37,981 nucleotides of DNA from Actinomycetales bacterium (lineage in GTDB: Bacteria > Actinomycetota > Actinomycetes > Actinomycetales > Microbacteriaceae), in assembly GCA_028868975.1 (NCBI GenBank), contig JAGWTM010000009.1, positions 1 through 37,981 of the forward strand. The letters run 5' to 3'. Below the pieces are notes generated by a model. It was not told where the DNA came from and made no database searches. It saw only the letters and a program-made list of their open reading frames with translations. Positions 10,259 to 21,845 of the stretch are shown here, in pieces. Position 1 is the stretch's first letter. Each line of letters starts with the position of its first letter. The position numbers and the translations under genes are program-made.

Positions 10259-11146
10259 TTAGAGGCTCTTGTAGACCTCACGCATGAGAGCCGCGGTCTC
10301 GCTCGGAGTCTTACCAACCTTCACGCCGCAAGCTTCGAAGGCTTCCTTCTTGGCCTGAGCGGTTCCGGCAGAACCCGAAACGATTGCACCTGCGTGACCC
10401 ATGGTCTTGCCCTCTGGAGCCGTGAAACCAGCAACATAGGCAACGACAGGCTTGGTGACGTGTGCCTTGATGTAGGCGGCAGCCTTCTCTTCTGAGTCGC
10501 CACCAATTTCACCGATCAAGACGATTGCCTTGGTCTCTGGGTCGGCCTCAAAAGCTGCGAGCGCGTCGATGTGAGTGGTTCCGATGACCGGGTCTCCACC
10601 GATACCGATTGCGGTCGAGATGCCAATGTCGCGAAGCTCATACATCATCTGGTAGGTCAGGGTTCCCGACTTTGAAACTAGGCCGATTGGGCCAGCACCG
10701 GCGATGTCGCTCGGGGTGATGCCCGCGTTTGACTTCTCTGGGCTGATGATGCCAGGGCAGTTTGGGCCGATCAGACGAGTCTTCTGGCCCTTTGCAACGT
10801 TGTAAGCCCATGCCTCTGCCGAGTCGTGAACCGGGATACCCTCGGTGATTGCAACGGCAAGCGGGATCTCGGCGTCGATTGCCTCGACCATTGCAGCCTT
10901 GGCGAAGGCAGGTGGGACGAAGATTACGGTCACGTTAGCGCCGGTGGCCTCCATGGCCTCCTTGACCGTTCCAAAAACCGGAAGGTGCTTGCCCTCGACA
11001 TCGATAACCTCGCCGGCTTTGCGCGGGTTCACGCCACCAACGATGTTTGAGCCACCGAGAAGCATGCGGCGGGTGTGCTTCATACCCTCGCTACCGGTCA
11101 TGCCCTGAACGATGATTCGCGAGTTTTCGTCTAGAAAAATTGCCAT
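10259..11146 (-). CDS. sucD: Succinyl-CoA synthetase alpha subunit SucD
   Basis: The CoA-binding and phosphohistidine-carrying subunit of the TCA-cycle enzyme that converts succinyl-CoA to succinate with nucleotide triphosphate formation. The 295-residue length is normal. The N-terminal CoA-binding Rossmann domain contains VQGMTGSEG (residues about 13-21), and the ligase domain contains [14 protein letters not shown] with the active-site His. A ribosome site (AAGGAA) precedes the ATG. It follows sucC after 27 bases, the standard co-transcribed pair. Confidence 0.97.
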   Translation of the reverse strand: MAIFLDENSRIIVQGMTGSEGMKHTRRMLLGGSNIVGGVNPRKAGEVIDVEGKHLPVFGTVKEAMEATGANVTVIFVPPAFAKAAMVEAIDAEIPLAVAITEGIPVHDSAEAWAYNVAKGQKTRLIGPNCPGIISPEKSNAGITPSDIAGAGPIGLVSKSGTLTYQMMYELRDIGISTAIGIGGDPVIGTTHIDALAAFEADPETKAIVLIGEIGGDSEEKAAAYIKAHVTKPVVAYVAGFTAPEGKTMGHAGAIVSGSAGTAQAKKEAFEACGVKVGKTPSETAALMREVYKSL

Positions 11147-11173
11147 TTTGCGTTTCCTTGTCTTGTCTCGCGC

Positions 11174-12337
11174 TTAAGCCTGGTGAGCCAACTCGGCGGC
11201 CTTGTCGGCAGCGTCGTCCATGGTTTCTACAACGGTCACCAACGGGTGAGCGAAGTCGGCGAGGATCTGACGACCCTCGAGCACGTTGTTGCCGTCGAGA
11301 CGAACAACCAGTGGCTTGGTGGCCTTGTCGCCGAGGGTGTTTAGTGCACCGACGATGCCGTTGGCAACGGCGTCACAAGCGGTGATTCCGCCGAAGACGT
11401 TCACGAACACGCTCTTGACCTGAGGGTCATTGAGAATCAGGTCGAGACCATTGGCCATAACCTCTGCCGAAGCGCCGCCACCGATATCCAAGAAGTTCGC
11501 TGGCTTGACGCCACCGTGCTTCTCGCCGGCGTAGGCAACAACGTCGAGAGTCGACATGACCAAACCGGCACCGTTACCGATGACGCCGACCTCGCCATCG
11601 AGCTTGACGTAGTTAAGGTCGAGCGCCTTAGCCTTCGCCTCAAGTGGGTCGACCTTTGCGATGCTGACTTCCTCGCGGTCGGTGTGGCGGAACTCTGCGT
11701 TGTCATCCAACGAGACCTTGCCATCGAGGGCAACGATGTCGCCGTCCTTGGTGAGAACCAGCGGGTTAACCTCGACCAAAGTGGTGTCTTCGTTCTTGAA
11801 GACGTTCCACAGCTTGACGAACACTGGAGCGACCTTGGCTGCGGTGGCGTCATCGAAGCCGCCCTGCTTTGCAATCGACAGTGCGGTTTCGAGGTTGATG
11901 CCTTCGAGAGCGCTTACCGGGACCTTAGCGAGTGCCTCTGGGCGCTCAACGGCCAGCTGCTCGATTTCCATTCCACCCTCGACGCTGCAGAGCGATAGGA
12001 AGGTGCGGTTTGACCGGTCGAGCAGAATCGAGAAGTAAAACTCCTTTTCGATCGCTGCGCCCTGCGCGATCATGACGCGCTTTACTACGTGACCCTTGAT
12101 GTCGAGTCCGAGAATCTTGCTTGCGGCTTCTTTGGCTTCGGCTGGGCTGTGAACAACCTTCACACCGCCGGCCTTGCCGCGGCCACCAACCTGAACCTGA
12201 GCCTTCACGACAACGGTGCCGCCAATCTTGGCTGCAGCTGCCTCGGCTTCTTCTGGAGTGTCTGCAATCAGACCCTGCAGAACTGGAACTTCGTAGGCTT
12301 CGAACAGATCACGAGCCTGGTATTCAAATAAATCCAC
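11174..12337 (-). CDS. sucC: Succinyl-CoA synthetase beta subunit SucC
   Basis: The ATP-grasp beta subunit, 387 residues from the chosen GTG at 12337. That start gives the canonical N-terminus (V/M)[18 protein letters not shown] five codons upstream is in frame but adds residues not seen in the family. The ATP-grasp region (about 5-225) and the ligase domain with NPLVL and the glycine-rich [12 protein letters not shown] are recognisable. It partners SucD immediately downstream. A possible -10 (TATCTT, 12356-12361) would give a very short leader; no good -35 was seen. Confidence 0.95.
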   Translation of the reverse strand: MDLFEYQARDLFEAYEVPVLQGLIADTPEEAEAAAAKIGGTVVVKAQVQVGGRGKAGGVKVVHSPAEAKEAASKILGLDIKGHVVKRVMIAQGAAIEKEFYFSILLDRSNRTFLSLCSVEGGMEIEQLAVERPEALAKVPVSALEGINLETALSIAKQGGFDDATAAKVAPVFVKLWNVFKNEDTTLVEVNPLVLTKDGDIVALDGKVSLDDNAEFRHTDREEVSIAKVDPLEAKAKALDLNYVKLDGEVGVIGNGAGLVMSTLDVVAYAGEKHGGVKPANFLDIGGGASAEVMANGLDLILNDPQVKSVFVNVFGGITACDAVANGIVGALNTLGDKATKPLVVRLDGNNVLEGRQILADFAHPLVTVVETMDDAADKAAELAHQA

Positions 12338-12391
12338 TTTGATTCCGATCAAAAAGATAGCGGTTAACGGCTTAAGTCTAGGGGCTTTTGA

Positions 12392-14851
12392 CTAGAGCTT
12401 TTCGATGGGTGCAACCTTGACCAAGAGCCGTTTGGTGCCCACTCTTTCGAAGTGAATTTCGGCACTCTGACGCGGCCCTTCACCCATCACGGTCAGCACT
12501 CGACCATCACCGAAATCGGCATGGCGGATGCGGTCTCCGACCTCAAGTTGAAGCCCCTCGTTGTTGCGAACCGAAGTCACGGCGGACTTCCACTCGGTCT
12601 TCTCCTTTGGGGTGCCTCCGTAACCCGAACCGGAGCCATCGCGGTAGCCCTGGCTTTCGGCAATCGACTCACGGTACCGGAAGCTCGAAACCTGGCTGCG
12701 TGCGCCTGATTCACGCCAATCAATCAGGTGCTGCGGAATCTCCTGGAGGTATCGGCTCGGGGTCGATGAATCGGACTCACCAAATGTGGTGCGGGTTAGA
12801 GCCAGGCTCAAATACAGGCGCTTCCGGGCACGAGTGATGCCGACGTAGAAAAGTCGACGTTCCTCGGCCATGCCGCCCGGCGTGATGAACGACATCTTGT
12901 GTGGCAGCAGGCCCTCTTCGATTCCGGTCAAGAACACGGCTTCGTACTCGAGGCCTTTTGCAGTGTGCAGAGTCATGAGTGACACGGTGCCCGATTCATC
13001 ATCGATCTCGTCAGCGGCAGCGACCAGGGCCACTTCATTTAGGAAATCGGGCAATCGACCTTCGGGGTTGTTGCGACCAAATTCTTTGGCCACCGAGATA
13101 AGTTCTTCGAGGTTCTCGACTCGCGCTTCGTCTTGAGGGTCACGACTGTTCCGCAAAGTCTCGAGGTAGCCGGTTCGGTCAAGCACCTGGCGAAGAATTG
13201 ATTCGACCGTGTCGGTCGGCACGAGAGCCTCAAGTTCATTGAGCAGGTCACTCAGCTGGGTGATCGCACCATTGATCTTTGGGCCAAAACCGATGGTGGA
13301 AACATGAGCCAGGGCCTGACGCACCGATAGGTCGTTCTGTGCCGCGAAATTAGCGATCTGAGTTTCGGTCGCGTCGCCGATTCCTCGTTTTGGCACATTG
13401 AGAATGCGCCTGGTTGCCAGGTCGTCCCGGGCGTTGGCAATCGCCACCAGGTACGCCATCGCATCCTTGATTTCTTGACGTTCGTAGAACTTGGTGCCGC
13501 CGACTACGCGATAAGGCATAGCCGCTCGAATAAAGATTTCTTCGAGTGCACGCGTTTGAGAGTTGGTGCGGTACATGACCGCGATGTCGCGATAGCTGAT
13601 GCCTTCTCGATGCAGACGATTAATCTCGTCAGCAATGAATTGCGCCTCATCATGAGCCGAATAACCGGTGAAACCGACAATCTTTTCGCCATCACCCGAG
13701 TCGGTCCAAAGGTTCTTGTTTGGACGGTCAAAGTTATTGGCGATTACCGCGTTCGCCGCGCTCAAAATGTTCTGGGTTGAGCGGTAGTTCTGCTCGAGCA
13801 GAATGGTCTTGGCTCCGACGAAGTCCTTCTCGAACTCGGAAATATTGCGAATGTCAGCGCCGCGGAAGGCATAGATCGACTGATCCGAGTCACCGACTAC
13901 GGTCAACGATGCTGGTTCGGGCAAAGCACCCGTTCGGGGGTCGACCAGATCCGGGTAGTGCTCGGCTAAGCTCGGGTCGATCGACATGGTCAGCTCGCGA
14001 ATCAACGCGTACTGAGCATGGTTGGTGTCTTGATACTCGTCGACCAGAATGTGCCTAAATTTGCGCTGGTACTGAGCGGCGATGTCTGGGTGATTGCGGA
14101 ACAGGAAGACCGTTTCACCGATGAGGTCGTCAAAGTCAAAGGCATTATTGCGACGCAGCTCGGCCTGATAACGCGAGAAAATCTCTGCGATCATGCGCTG
14201 GACTGGGTCACTCGCATCCATGTTCCGCGCGAAACCATCGGCATCATTCAGCTCGTTTTTGGCGTTCGAAATGACCGCGGCCACGCCTGCCGGAGTGAGT
14301 TTGTGGATGTCGGCGCCCATCTCTTTGATGAGGCGTTTGAAGATCGCTCGGCTGTCACCCGAGTCGTAGATGGTGAAATTGGCATCATGCCCGAGCCGTT
14401 CGCTCTCGCGACGCAGAATCATCACGCAAGCAGAGTGGAAGGTCTTGATCCACATGCCGTCGGCACCTTGGCCCAGCAGGTGACGCACGCGCTCGCGCAT
14501 TTCGGCTGCAGCTTTATTCGTGAAGGTGATGGCCAAAATCTGACTCGGCCAGGCTTCTCGCTTAGCTAGGAGGTGCGCGATGCGATGAGTCAGGACGCGG
14601 GTTTTGCCGGAACCAGCACCCGCAACAATCAAGAGAGCCGGACCTCGGTATTCAACGGCGGCGCGCTGCTGGGGGTTTAAGCCTTCGACCAAATCATCAG
14701 GATTGGTGTTCGAGGTGAATCCCGCTCCACCAAAGTTGTTCGGGTCGAACAGGGGCTCGCCACGGCTAACGATTTTAGGTTCGATAGGCGCGGATGAGCC
14801 TTCGGGCTTCGGTTGCCCGAAATCTGATGAAAAGAATTCCAACTGGGTCAT
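12392..14851 (-). CDS. pcrA: ATP-dependent DNA helicase PcrA/UvrD
   Basis: A superfamily 1A 3'-5' helicase for nucleotide excision repair and clearing of protein-DNA blocks. The 819-residue protein has Walker A AGAGSGKT (residues 77-84), motif II DEYQDT, the GDSDQSIYAFRGAD motif III region, MTLHTAKGLEYE (motif V region) and YVGITRARKRLYL (motif VI). The C-terminal tail (HADFGDGRV to the end) is the Tudor-like domain that in PcrA/UvrD contacts RNA polymerase. The N-terminus carries about 55 low-complexity residues before the helicase core (LNPQQRAAV). Its promoter carries a DNA-damage signature described separately, and the ATG lies so close to the -10 that the transcript is leaderless or nearly so. 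Confidence 0.96.
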   Translation of the reverse strand: MTQLEFFSSDFGQPKPEGSSAPIEPKIVSRGEPLFDPNNFGGAGFTSNTNPDDLVEGLNPQQRAAVEYRGPALLIVAGAGSGKTRVLTHRIAHLLAKREAWPSQILAITFTNKAAAEMRERVRHLLGQGADGMWIKTFHSACVMILRRESERLGHDANFTIYDSGDSRAIFKRLIKEMGADIHKLTPAGVAAVISNAKNELNDADGFARNMDASDPVQRMIAEIFSRYQAELRRNNAFDFDDLIGETVFLFRNHPDIAAQYQRKFRHILVDEYQDTNHAQYALIRELTMSIDPSLAEHYPDLVDPRTGALPEPASLTVVGDSDQSIYAFRGADIRNISEFEKDFVGAKTILLEQNYRSTQNILSAANAVIANNFDRPNKNLWTDSGDGEKIVGFTGYSAHDEAQFIADEINRLHREGISYRDIAVMYRTNSQTRALEEIFIRAAMPYRVVGGTKFYERQEIKDAMAYLVAIANARDDLATRRILNVPKRGIGDATETQIANFAAQNDLSVRQALAHVSTIGFGPKINGAITQLSDLLNELEALVPTDTVESILRQVLDRTGYLETLRNSRDPQDEARVENLEELISVAKEFGRNNPEGRLPDFLNEVALVAAADEIDDESGTVSLMTLHTAKGLEYEAVFLTGIEEGLLPHKMSFITPGGMAEERRLFYVGITRARKRLYLSLALTRTTFGESDSSTPSRYLQEIPQHLIDWRESGARSQVSSFRYRESIAESQGYRDGSGSGYGGTPKEKTEWKSAVTSVRNNEGLQLEVGDRIRHADFGDGRVLTVMGEGPRQSAEIHFERVGTKRLLVKVAPIEKL

Positions 14852-14860
14852 GACTGAGTA

Positions 14861-14883
14861 ATCCTAGGTTGTCGCGCCGACAA
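14861..14883 (-). promoter_or_regulatory. PafBC-type (RecA-independent DNA-damage) promoter of pcrA
   Basis: Read on the minus strand, the order is TTGTCGGCG (14883-14875), eight bases, then TAGGAT (14866-14861), then nine bases to the pcrA ATG. The known mycobacterial RecA-NDp/PafBC promoter signature is TTGTCRGTG-N8-TAnnnT. This site differs at one base and has exactly the right spacing. Part of it also forms the inverted repeat TTGTCG-N3-CGACAA. The match and its placement before a repair helicase make the call plausible. Damage induction itself is inferred. Confidence 0.65.
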
Positions 14884-14921
14884 TGAAGCCGCGCGAAACG
14901 GGGCTCGCTGTTCGCGAAACC

Positions 14922-16481
14922 CTACTCCCACTCGATGGTGCCTGGTGGCTTTGAGGTGACATCGAGTACGACTCGGTTTACGCCAGCGACCTCGTTGGTA
15001 ATTCGGTTTGAAATCTTGGCGAGGACGTCGTAAGGCAGGCGGGTCCAGTCGGCAGTCATGGCGTCCTCCGATGACACCGGACGCAGCACAATCGGGTGCC
15101 CGTAAGTGCGACCATCACCCTGAACTCCAACTGACCGCACGTCAGCCAGCAAGACCACCGGACACTGCCAGATTTCGGCGTCGAGGCCGGCATTGGTCAA
15201 TTCGGCGCGCACGATGGCGTCGGCTTTGCGCAGCAGGTCGAGGCGCTCCTTGTTGATTTCACCAACGATTCGAATACCAAGCCCCGGGCCTGGGAACGGC
15301 TGGCGCTGAACAATTTCGGCCGGCAGACCAAGCTCAGCACCGATCGCGCGCACTTCGTCCTTGAACAGTGTGCGCAGTGGCTCCACCAACTCAAACTCGA
15401 TGTCGTCAGGCAAACCACCCACGTTGTGGTGCGACTTAATTCCCGCGGTCGCACCGCCACCCGATTCAACAACGTCTGGGTAGAGCGTGCCCTGAACCAG
15501 GAACTTGATTGGACGGTTGTCGGCCTTTGACTCTTCGTACAGAGCGGCCTGAGCCTCTTCGAAGGTGCGGATAAATTCGCGTCCGATGATTTTGCGCTTC
15601 GTCTCTGGGTCGCTGACTCCGGCGAGCGCGGTGAGGAACTTCTCTTCGGCGTTTACTGTCACCAGACGAATTCCGGTCGCTGCCACATAGTCGCGTTCAA
15701 CCTGTTCGGCCTCGCCCTCGCGCAGCAAACCGTGGTTCACGAAAACGCAGACCAGTTGGTCACCGACTGCTTTGTGGACGAGTGCTGCGGCAACTGCCGA
15801 ATCGACTCCGCCCGACAGCCCACAGATCACGCGGGCGTCGCCGACCTGCGCGCGAATCTTCTCAACCTGCTCGGCAATGACGTTGCCCGAGTTCCAGTCG
15901 GCGGGAATACCGGCCGCTTTGTGCAGGAAGTTTTCGAGCACGTTCTGACCGAACTGCGAGTGCTTGACCTCGGGGTGCCACTGGACGCCGTAAATCTTCT
16001 TCTCGTGGTTTGCGAAGGCAGCCACCGGCGTAATTTCAGTGGTGGCAAGCACCTCGAACCCGGCGGGAGCCTGGGTCACCTGGTCACCGTGACTCATCCA
16101 GCAAATTTGAGCTTCTGGCTGGCCATCGAGAATCTCGCCACCGGACTTCACGGTGAGTTCGGTCGCTCCGTACTCGCGGATTCCGGTTGGAGCGACTGTT
16201 CCGCCGAGCGCGTTAGCCAGAGTCTGGAAACCGTAGCAAATGCCCAACATCGGAACACCGAGGTCGAGAATTGCGCGATCGAGCTGCGGCGAACCAGCCT
16301 CGTAAACCGATGAAGGTCCGCCCGAAAGAATGATGGCCAGTGGGTTCTTGGCCTGCACTTCGGCAGCGGTCACGTTGTGGTGAACGATTTCGCTGTAAAC
16401 GCCAGCCTCACGGACGCGTCGCGCGATGAGCTGCGCGTACTGTGCACCAAAGTCGATGACGAGAACTGGGCGATTAGACAT
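14922..16481 (-). CDS. guaA: GMP synthase (glutamine-hydrolysing) GuaA
   Basis: Amination of XMP to GMP with glutamine and ATP. The 519-residue protein has the class I amidotransferase domain (nucleophile Cys in GICYGFQTL, catalytic His and Glu in QWHPEVKHS), the PP-loop ATP pyrophosphatase motif GLSGGVDS, and the GMPS C-terminal dimerisation domain ending PGTIEWE. It overlaps the DUF3817 gene by eight bases and has AGGAAAAGG ahead of its ATG. It acts directly after guaB, which lies in the same gene run. Confidence 0.98.
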   Translation of the reverse strand: MSNRPVLVIDFGAQYAQLIARRVREAGVYSEIVHHNVTAAEVQAKNPLAIILSGGPSSVYEAGSPQLDRAILDLGVPMLGICYGFQTLANALGGTVAPTGIREYGATELTVKSGGEILDGQPEAQICWMSHGDQVTQAPAGFEVLATTEITPVAAFANHEKKIYGVQWHPEVKHSQFGQNVLENFLHKAAGIPADWNSGNVIAEQVEKIRAQVGDARVICGLSGGVDSAVAAALVHKAVGDQLVCVFVNHGLLREGEAEQVERDYVAATGIRLVTVNAEEKFLTALAGVSDPETKRKIIGREFIRTFEEAQAALYEESKADNRPIKFLVQGTLYPDVVESGGGATAGIKSHHNVGGLPDDIEFELVEPLRTLFKDEVRAIGAELGLPAEIVQRQPFPGPGLGIRIVGEINKERLDLLRKADAIVRAELTNAGLDAEIWQCPVVLLADVRSVGVQGDGRTYGHPIVLRPVSSEDAMTADWTRLPYDVLAKISNRITNEVAGVNRVVLDVTSKPPGTIEWE

Positions 16482-16896
16482 TGGCAGCCTTTTCCTGGGA
16501 TGCGTTCAACTGGGCAGCGTTCAACTGAGCGGTGGCCACCTTGTGGAAGTGGCGTTCCGTGAAGAACGAAAGCAGTGGGATGACCCCGCCGAGGGCGATG
16601 ATCACGAAGCGAGTGAAAGACCAGCGATACAGGGTCCACATACGGAAGTCGCCGAATAGGTAGGCCACATACAACCAGCCGTGGATGATCAAAACGGTGG
16701 TCGACAAATTGAGACCGGTGCCCGATAGGCCACTGCCGTCGGTGCCGCGCGATTCGAGAGCTAGAAACCCGTTGGTCCCGCCCGCGATCAGGTCGAAACC
16801 GAATACGTAGCGAACCACCATTTCGAGACACAGCAGGAGCAGGAAGATGCCCGTGACATAGGAGGTGACGCGGTAATACCTGAGGGCCGATTTCAT
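16474..16896 (-). CDS. DUF3817 family small membrane protein
   Basis: A 140-residue protein with about three transmembrane segments (the first near residues 10-32, [16 protein letters not shown]; others near 70-90 and 92-112). It resembles the DUF3817 family of actinobacteria, often found beside guaA or cytochrome oxidase assembly genes. It starts four bases after the SURF1 stop and overlaps guaA by eight bases, so it is almost certainly co-translated with both. No catalytic residues are evident and the function is unknown. Confidence 0.8.
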   Translation of the reverse strand: MKSALRYYRVTSYVTGIFLLLLCLEMVVRYVFGFDLIAGGTNGFLALESRGTDGSGLSGTGLNLSTTVLIIHGWLYVAYLFGDFRMWTLYRWSFTRFVIIALGGVIPLLSFFTERHFHKVATAQLNAAQLNASQEKAANV

Positions 16897-16900
16897 TGGT

Positions 16901-17692
16901 CTAGTTTACCTTTTGGCCGGTCTCTCTCAGGCGGTCTGGTTCGCGCAGACCCAGTCGTTCATCTTGTACCAAACGCCACCACATGAAAATTGCGAAGCCC
17001 GAAAAGACCACCCATTCCACGGCATAGAAGATGTTCAAGAAATTGAGCTCGAGCGTTTGCTGCTGGGTACCAATCACGATTTGCTGACCGACCCAATCAT
17101 TGTCGGCAAGAGCGATTGAACCCGGATACATCTTTAGGGGTGCAGAGGGCGAGAATAGGTTCACCAACTGTGCCGGCGATAGCGTTTTCAAAACCGATGG
17201 CTGGTTGGGGTCGAACTGTTCCGGAGCTTCAGGTGCTAACAGCCAGCCGGTGTGCTTGGTCACCACCATGGCGATTGACGCTCGCTGGACATCGGCCTTG
17301 CCGCGCAACGCAGAATCGAGATCGGCAAACCAACTCTGGGCAACCGGGATGCTGGCCCCCGATTCGACTCGATAGTCGATGACCAACCAAAAACCACGTT
17401 TGCCGTCCTGCAAGCGGTCCGAAACAACGTAGACATTTTCGGTGTTCGGGGTAGCCCAGAATTCAACCTTTCGAGCATCCGCTGCTTCTGGAAAAATCCC
17501 CCCGGGTCGAATCAGCGAGTCGATAGGCACAACGGACTCGAGCTGCGAGTCAGTGTGCCCGATCGTGCGAAACGAACGCTCCAACTGCCATTGGCCCAGA
17601 GCAGCGAAGACAGCCGCCATAATCAGCGCGAGGATGAGCGCAGCAATCCATTTCGGCTGGCGTGCTACCTGCCAAAAGGATTTTGTCGCCAT
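16901..17692 (-). CDS. SURF1 family cytochrome oxidase biogenesis protein
   Basis: A 263-residue membrane protein with the SURF1 layout: an N-terminal membrane helix (about residues 15-35) ending in the family pattern LGQWQLER, a large extracytoplasmic domain, and a C-terminal helix (about 222-242, including YAVEWVVFSGFAIFMWW). SURF1 proteins assist assembly of haem-copper oxidases, which fits an aerobic actinobacterium. It lies 17 bases after guaB3 and four before the DUF3817 gene. Confidence 0.9.
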   Translation of the reverse strand: MATKSFWQVARQPKWIAALILALIMAAVFAALGQWQLERSFRTIGHTDSQLESVVPIDSLIRPGGIFPEAADARKVEFWATPNTENVYVVSDRLQDGKRGFWLVIDYRVESGASIPVAQSWFADLDSALRGKADVQRASIAMVVTKHTGWLLAPEAPEQFDPNQPSVLKTLSPAQLVNLFSPSAPLKMYPGSIALADNDWVGQQIVIGTQQQTLELNFLNIFYAVEWVVFSGFAIFMWWRLVQDERLGLREPDRLRETGQKVN

Positions 17693-17709
17693 GTCCGGAC
17701 CAGTCTCGG

Positions 17710-18828
17710 TTAGTGCTGGTACGGGGCGGCGACTACTTCAACCCGCTGGAATTCCTTGAGGTCGCTGTAACCAGTGGTCGCCATGGCCCGACGCAGCGCA
17801 CCAATCAGATTGGTGGTGCCGTCCGCGTTAATCGATGGACCGAGCAAAATCTGCTCGAGGCTACCGGAGGTGCCAACCTCGACCCGGTGACCGCGAGGCA
17901 ACTCACCGTGGAAAGCCTCCTGGCCCCAGTGCATTCCGTGGCCTGGAGCTTCGGTGGCTCGAGCCAGGACCGAGCCGAGCATTACGGCATCGGCACCGCA
18001 AGCGATGGCTTTCACGATGTCACCCGAGGTTCCGAGTCCGCCGTCGGCGATTACGTGCACGTAGCGGCCGCCCGACTCATCCATGTAGTCACGGCGAGCG
18101 CCAGCCACATCGGCAACCGCGGTTGCCATCGGAGCGTGGATGCCCAAGACCTTGCGAGTGGTTGAAGCTGCACCTCCACCGAATCCAACAAGTACGCCGG
18201 CTGCTCCCGTGCGCATCAGGTGAAGGGCTGCCGTGTAGGTGGCTGCACCGCCAACGATGACCGGCACGTCGAGTCGATAGATGAATTCCTTGAGATTGAG
18301 CGGCTCGACATTCTTCGAAACGTGCTCGGCAGATACCGTGGTGCCGCGAATCACAAATAGGTCGACTCCGGCCTTGACCACAACGTCGCTGAATTCAGCT
18401 GCGCGCTGAGGCGAAAGGGCACCGGCGACAGTCACTCCAGCGGCACGAATTTGAGCAATCCGGTCGCGGATCAACTCTGGTTTGATTGGCTCGGCGTAGA
18501 TCTCTTGCATGCGACGCGTCGCCTGCTCCGGCGCCAATTTTGCAATTTCAGCCAGCTGCTTGGTGGGGTCCTCGTAGCGGGTCCACAAGCCTTCGAGGTC
18601 AAGCACGCCGAGGCCACCGAGCTGACCGATGGCAACCGCGGTTTCAGGCGAAACGACCGAGTCCATCGGCGCACCGATTACCGGCAATTCAAAGTTGTAC
18701 GCGTCGATCTTCCACGCGGTTGAGACATCTTTCGGGTCTCGGGTTCGACGGGATGGAACGATGGCGATGTCGTCAAAAGCCCAGGCCCGAGAACCGCGCT
18801 TGCCGCGTCCGATTTCGATTTCACTCAT
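17710..18828 (-). CDS. guaB3: GuaB3 family IMP dehydrogenase-related protein
   Basis: A 372-residue TIM-barrel protein of the IMPDH/GMP reductase superfamily without CBS domains. It has the family start (AFDDIAIVPSRRTRDP), GAPMDSVVS, and VIADGGLGTSGDIVKA. In the active-site loop the residue aligned to the IMPDH catalytic Cys is Ser222 (GGGAASTTR, against GPGSICTTR in the neighbouring GuaB). It starts 33 bases after guaB with AGAGGT ahead of the ATG. Many actinobacteria carry both genes side by side. The reaction is uncertain: the thioimidate-forming Cys is absent, so classical IMPDH chemistry is doubtful. Confidence 0.9.
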   Translation of the reverse strand: MSEIEIGRGKRGSRAWAFDDIAIVPSRRTRDPKDVSTAWKIDAYNFELPVIGAPMDSVVSPETAVAIGQLGGLGVLDLEGLWTRYEDPTKQLAEIAKLAPEQATRRMQEIYAEPIKPELIRDRIAQIRAAGVTVAGALSPQRAAEFSDVVVKAGVDLFVIRGTTVSAEHVSKNVEPLNLKEFIYRLDVPVIVGGAATYTAALHLMRTGAAGVLVGFGGGAASTTRKVLGIHAPMATAVADVAGARRDYMDESGGRYVHVIADGGLGTSGDIVKAIACGADAVMLGSVLARATEAPGHGMHWGQEAFHGELPRGHRVEVGTSGSLEQILLGPSINADGTTNLIGALRRAMATTGYSDLKEFQRVEVVAAPYQH

Positions 18829-18861
18829 GGTGTTACCTCTTTATCTAAAAGCGCGCGACGC

Positions 18862-20448
<1,587 letters not shown>

Positions 20449-20555
20449 CTAGATGTTGCTTTTCGTGACCTCGCTGAAACAATTAGCCACTACGCTTTTC
20501 CTTTGGCAAGCGATGATGCAACGGTCGTCGCGCCTGATACGTTCCGGAGGTTGGC

Positions 20556-21836
20556 TTGAACCAGCTCACAATTCGCAAGAGCGGCGTCTTTTTCGCTTTA
20601 GTCGCCATGCTCTTTGCGCTCTTCACCGCAGCAGCGCCAGCTAAGGCGGCAGATGACCCATCTACCTACGCCTACACAATTGGCGGCACTCTGCTGAACA
20701 ACGACGTGGGCGTGCCCGATGTGACAATCACGGCAACTCTGGACGCGTTCAAGAGCACGACCAAGACGCTCGAGGACGGCTCATGGGAGATCAAGGTTCC
20801 AAACCCTGGTGTCTACACCGTGACCCTAGATGAGTCGACTCTGCCTGCGGGTGCATCGATGACCGAGAAGGGCGGCAACGTTCTTCAGGCCGACCTGACC
20901 CAGACCGACTTCGCCGCTGTGCTGTTCTCCCTCGGTGCCGCTCAGGTCGACACCGTCAACTGGGGTGACCAGTTCATGATTGCGCTCTTCGCCGGTCTCG
21001 ACTGGGGTTTGATGCTAGCTCTCGCCGCAATCGGTATTTCGCTGATCTTCGGCACCACCGGTCTGAGCAACTTCGCCCACGGTGAGATGGTCTCGCTTGG
21101 TGCGCTGGTTATGTGGGTTTGCTACCCGATGCTCGGTCTCAACATCTTTGTCTCGGCCGCACTCGCTGTTCTTGCTGCCACAGTCTTCGGTTACACCCAG
21201 GACGCCGCGCTCTGGAAGCCACTTCGCAAGCGCCGCATGGGCACCAACCAGATGATGATCGTTTCGATTGGTTTCTCGATCGTTGCTCGCTACATCCTGC
21301 TCCTGGTCTTTGGTGGTGACACCAAGGACATCGGCGGTGTCGGTTCACCGATCAACCTCGGTCCAGTCATGACCAACGACATCACTCTCTACTCCATGCT
21401 GATTGCGGCCGTCGCCCTCGGCGGCGTTGCTCTGTTCTTGACCAAGACCCGTGTCGGCAAGGCGACTCGCGCGGTTAGCGACAACGCCGCACTCGCTGCC
21501 TCAACCGGTATCGACGTCGAGCGCATCATCCGCATCGTGTGGGTAGTTGCCTCGGCGCTTACCGGCCTCGCCGGCGTGCTTTACGGTCTGCAGTTCCAGG
21601 CAAACTGGCTCACCGGTTTTGACCTGCTGCTGCTCTTGTTCGCAGCTGTGACCCTCGGTGGTCTCGGCACCGCTCTCGGCGCAACCGTCGGTGCAATCAT
21701 CATCGGTCTGGTAGTTCAGCTTTCGGTGCTGTTTATCCCGACCGAAATGATGTACGCGGCCGCGCTGGTAATCCTGATTGTCATCTTGATCGTTCGCCCG
21801 CAGGGTGTTCTCGGCAAGAAACAGCGAATCGGTTAA
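20556..21836 (+). CDS. livH: Branched-chain amino acid ABC permease LivH with N-terminal extracellular beta-domain
   Basis: Membrane subunit of a hydrophobic amino acid importer. The usual LivH core (multiple helices, LALAAIGISLIFGTTGLSNF, GGLGT..GA..GAIIIGL, final IVRPQG) occupies about residues 135-426. Ahead of it lie a Sec-type signal (residues 9-31, ending AKA) and a beta-rich domain (about 38-127) with the carboxypeptidase-regulatory/SdrB-like pattern (TIGGTLLNNDVGVPDVTITA, then DGSWEIKVPNPGVYTVTL). LivH proteins are normally near 300 residues; this one has 426. The TTG start is fixed by GGAGG five bases upstream. A weak promoter (TTGCTT 20456-20461, 16 bases, AACAAT) is possible. First gene of livHMGF. 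Confidence 0.93.
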   Translation: MNQLTIRKSGVFFALVAMLFALFTAAAPAKAADDPSTYAYTIGGTLLNNDVGVPDVTITATLDAFKSTTKTLEDGSWEIKVPNPGVYTVTLDESTLPAGASMTEKGGNVLQADLTQTDFAAVLFSLGAAQVDTVNWGDQFMIALFAGLDWGLMLALAAIGISLIFGTTGLSNFAHGEMVSLGALVMWVCYPMLGLNIFVSAALAVLAATVFGYTQDAALWKPLRKRRMGTNQMMIVSIGFSIVARYILLLVFGGDTKDIGGVGSPINLGPVMTNDITLYSMLIAAVALGGVALFLTKTRVGKATRAVSDNAALAASTGIDVERIIRIVWVVASALTGLAGVLYGLQFQANWLTGFDLLLLLFAAVTLGGLGTALGATVGAIIIGLVVQLSVLFIPTEMMYAAALVILIVILIVRPQGVLGKKQRIG

Positions 21837-21845
21837 GGAGTAACG

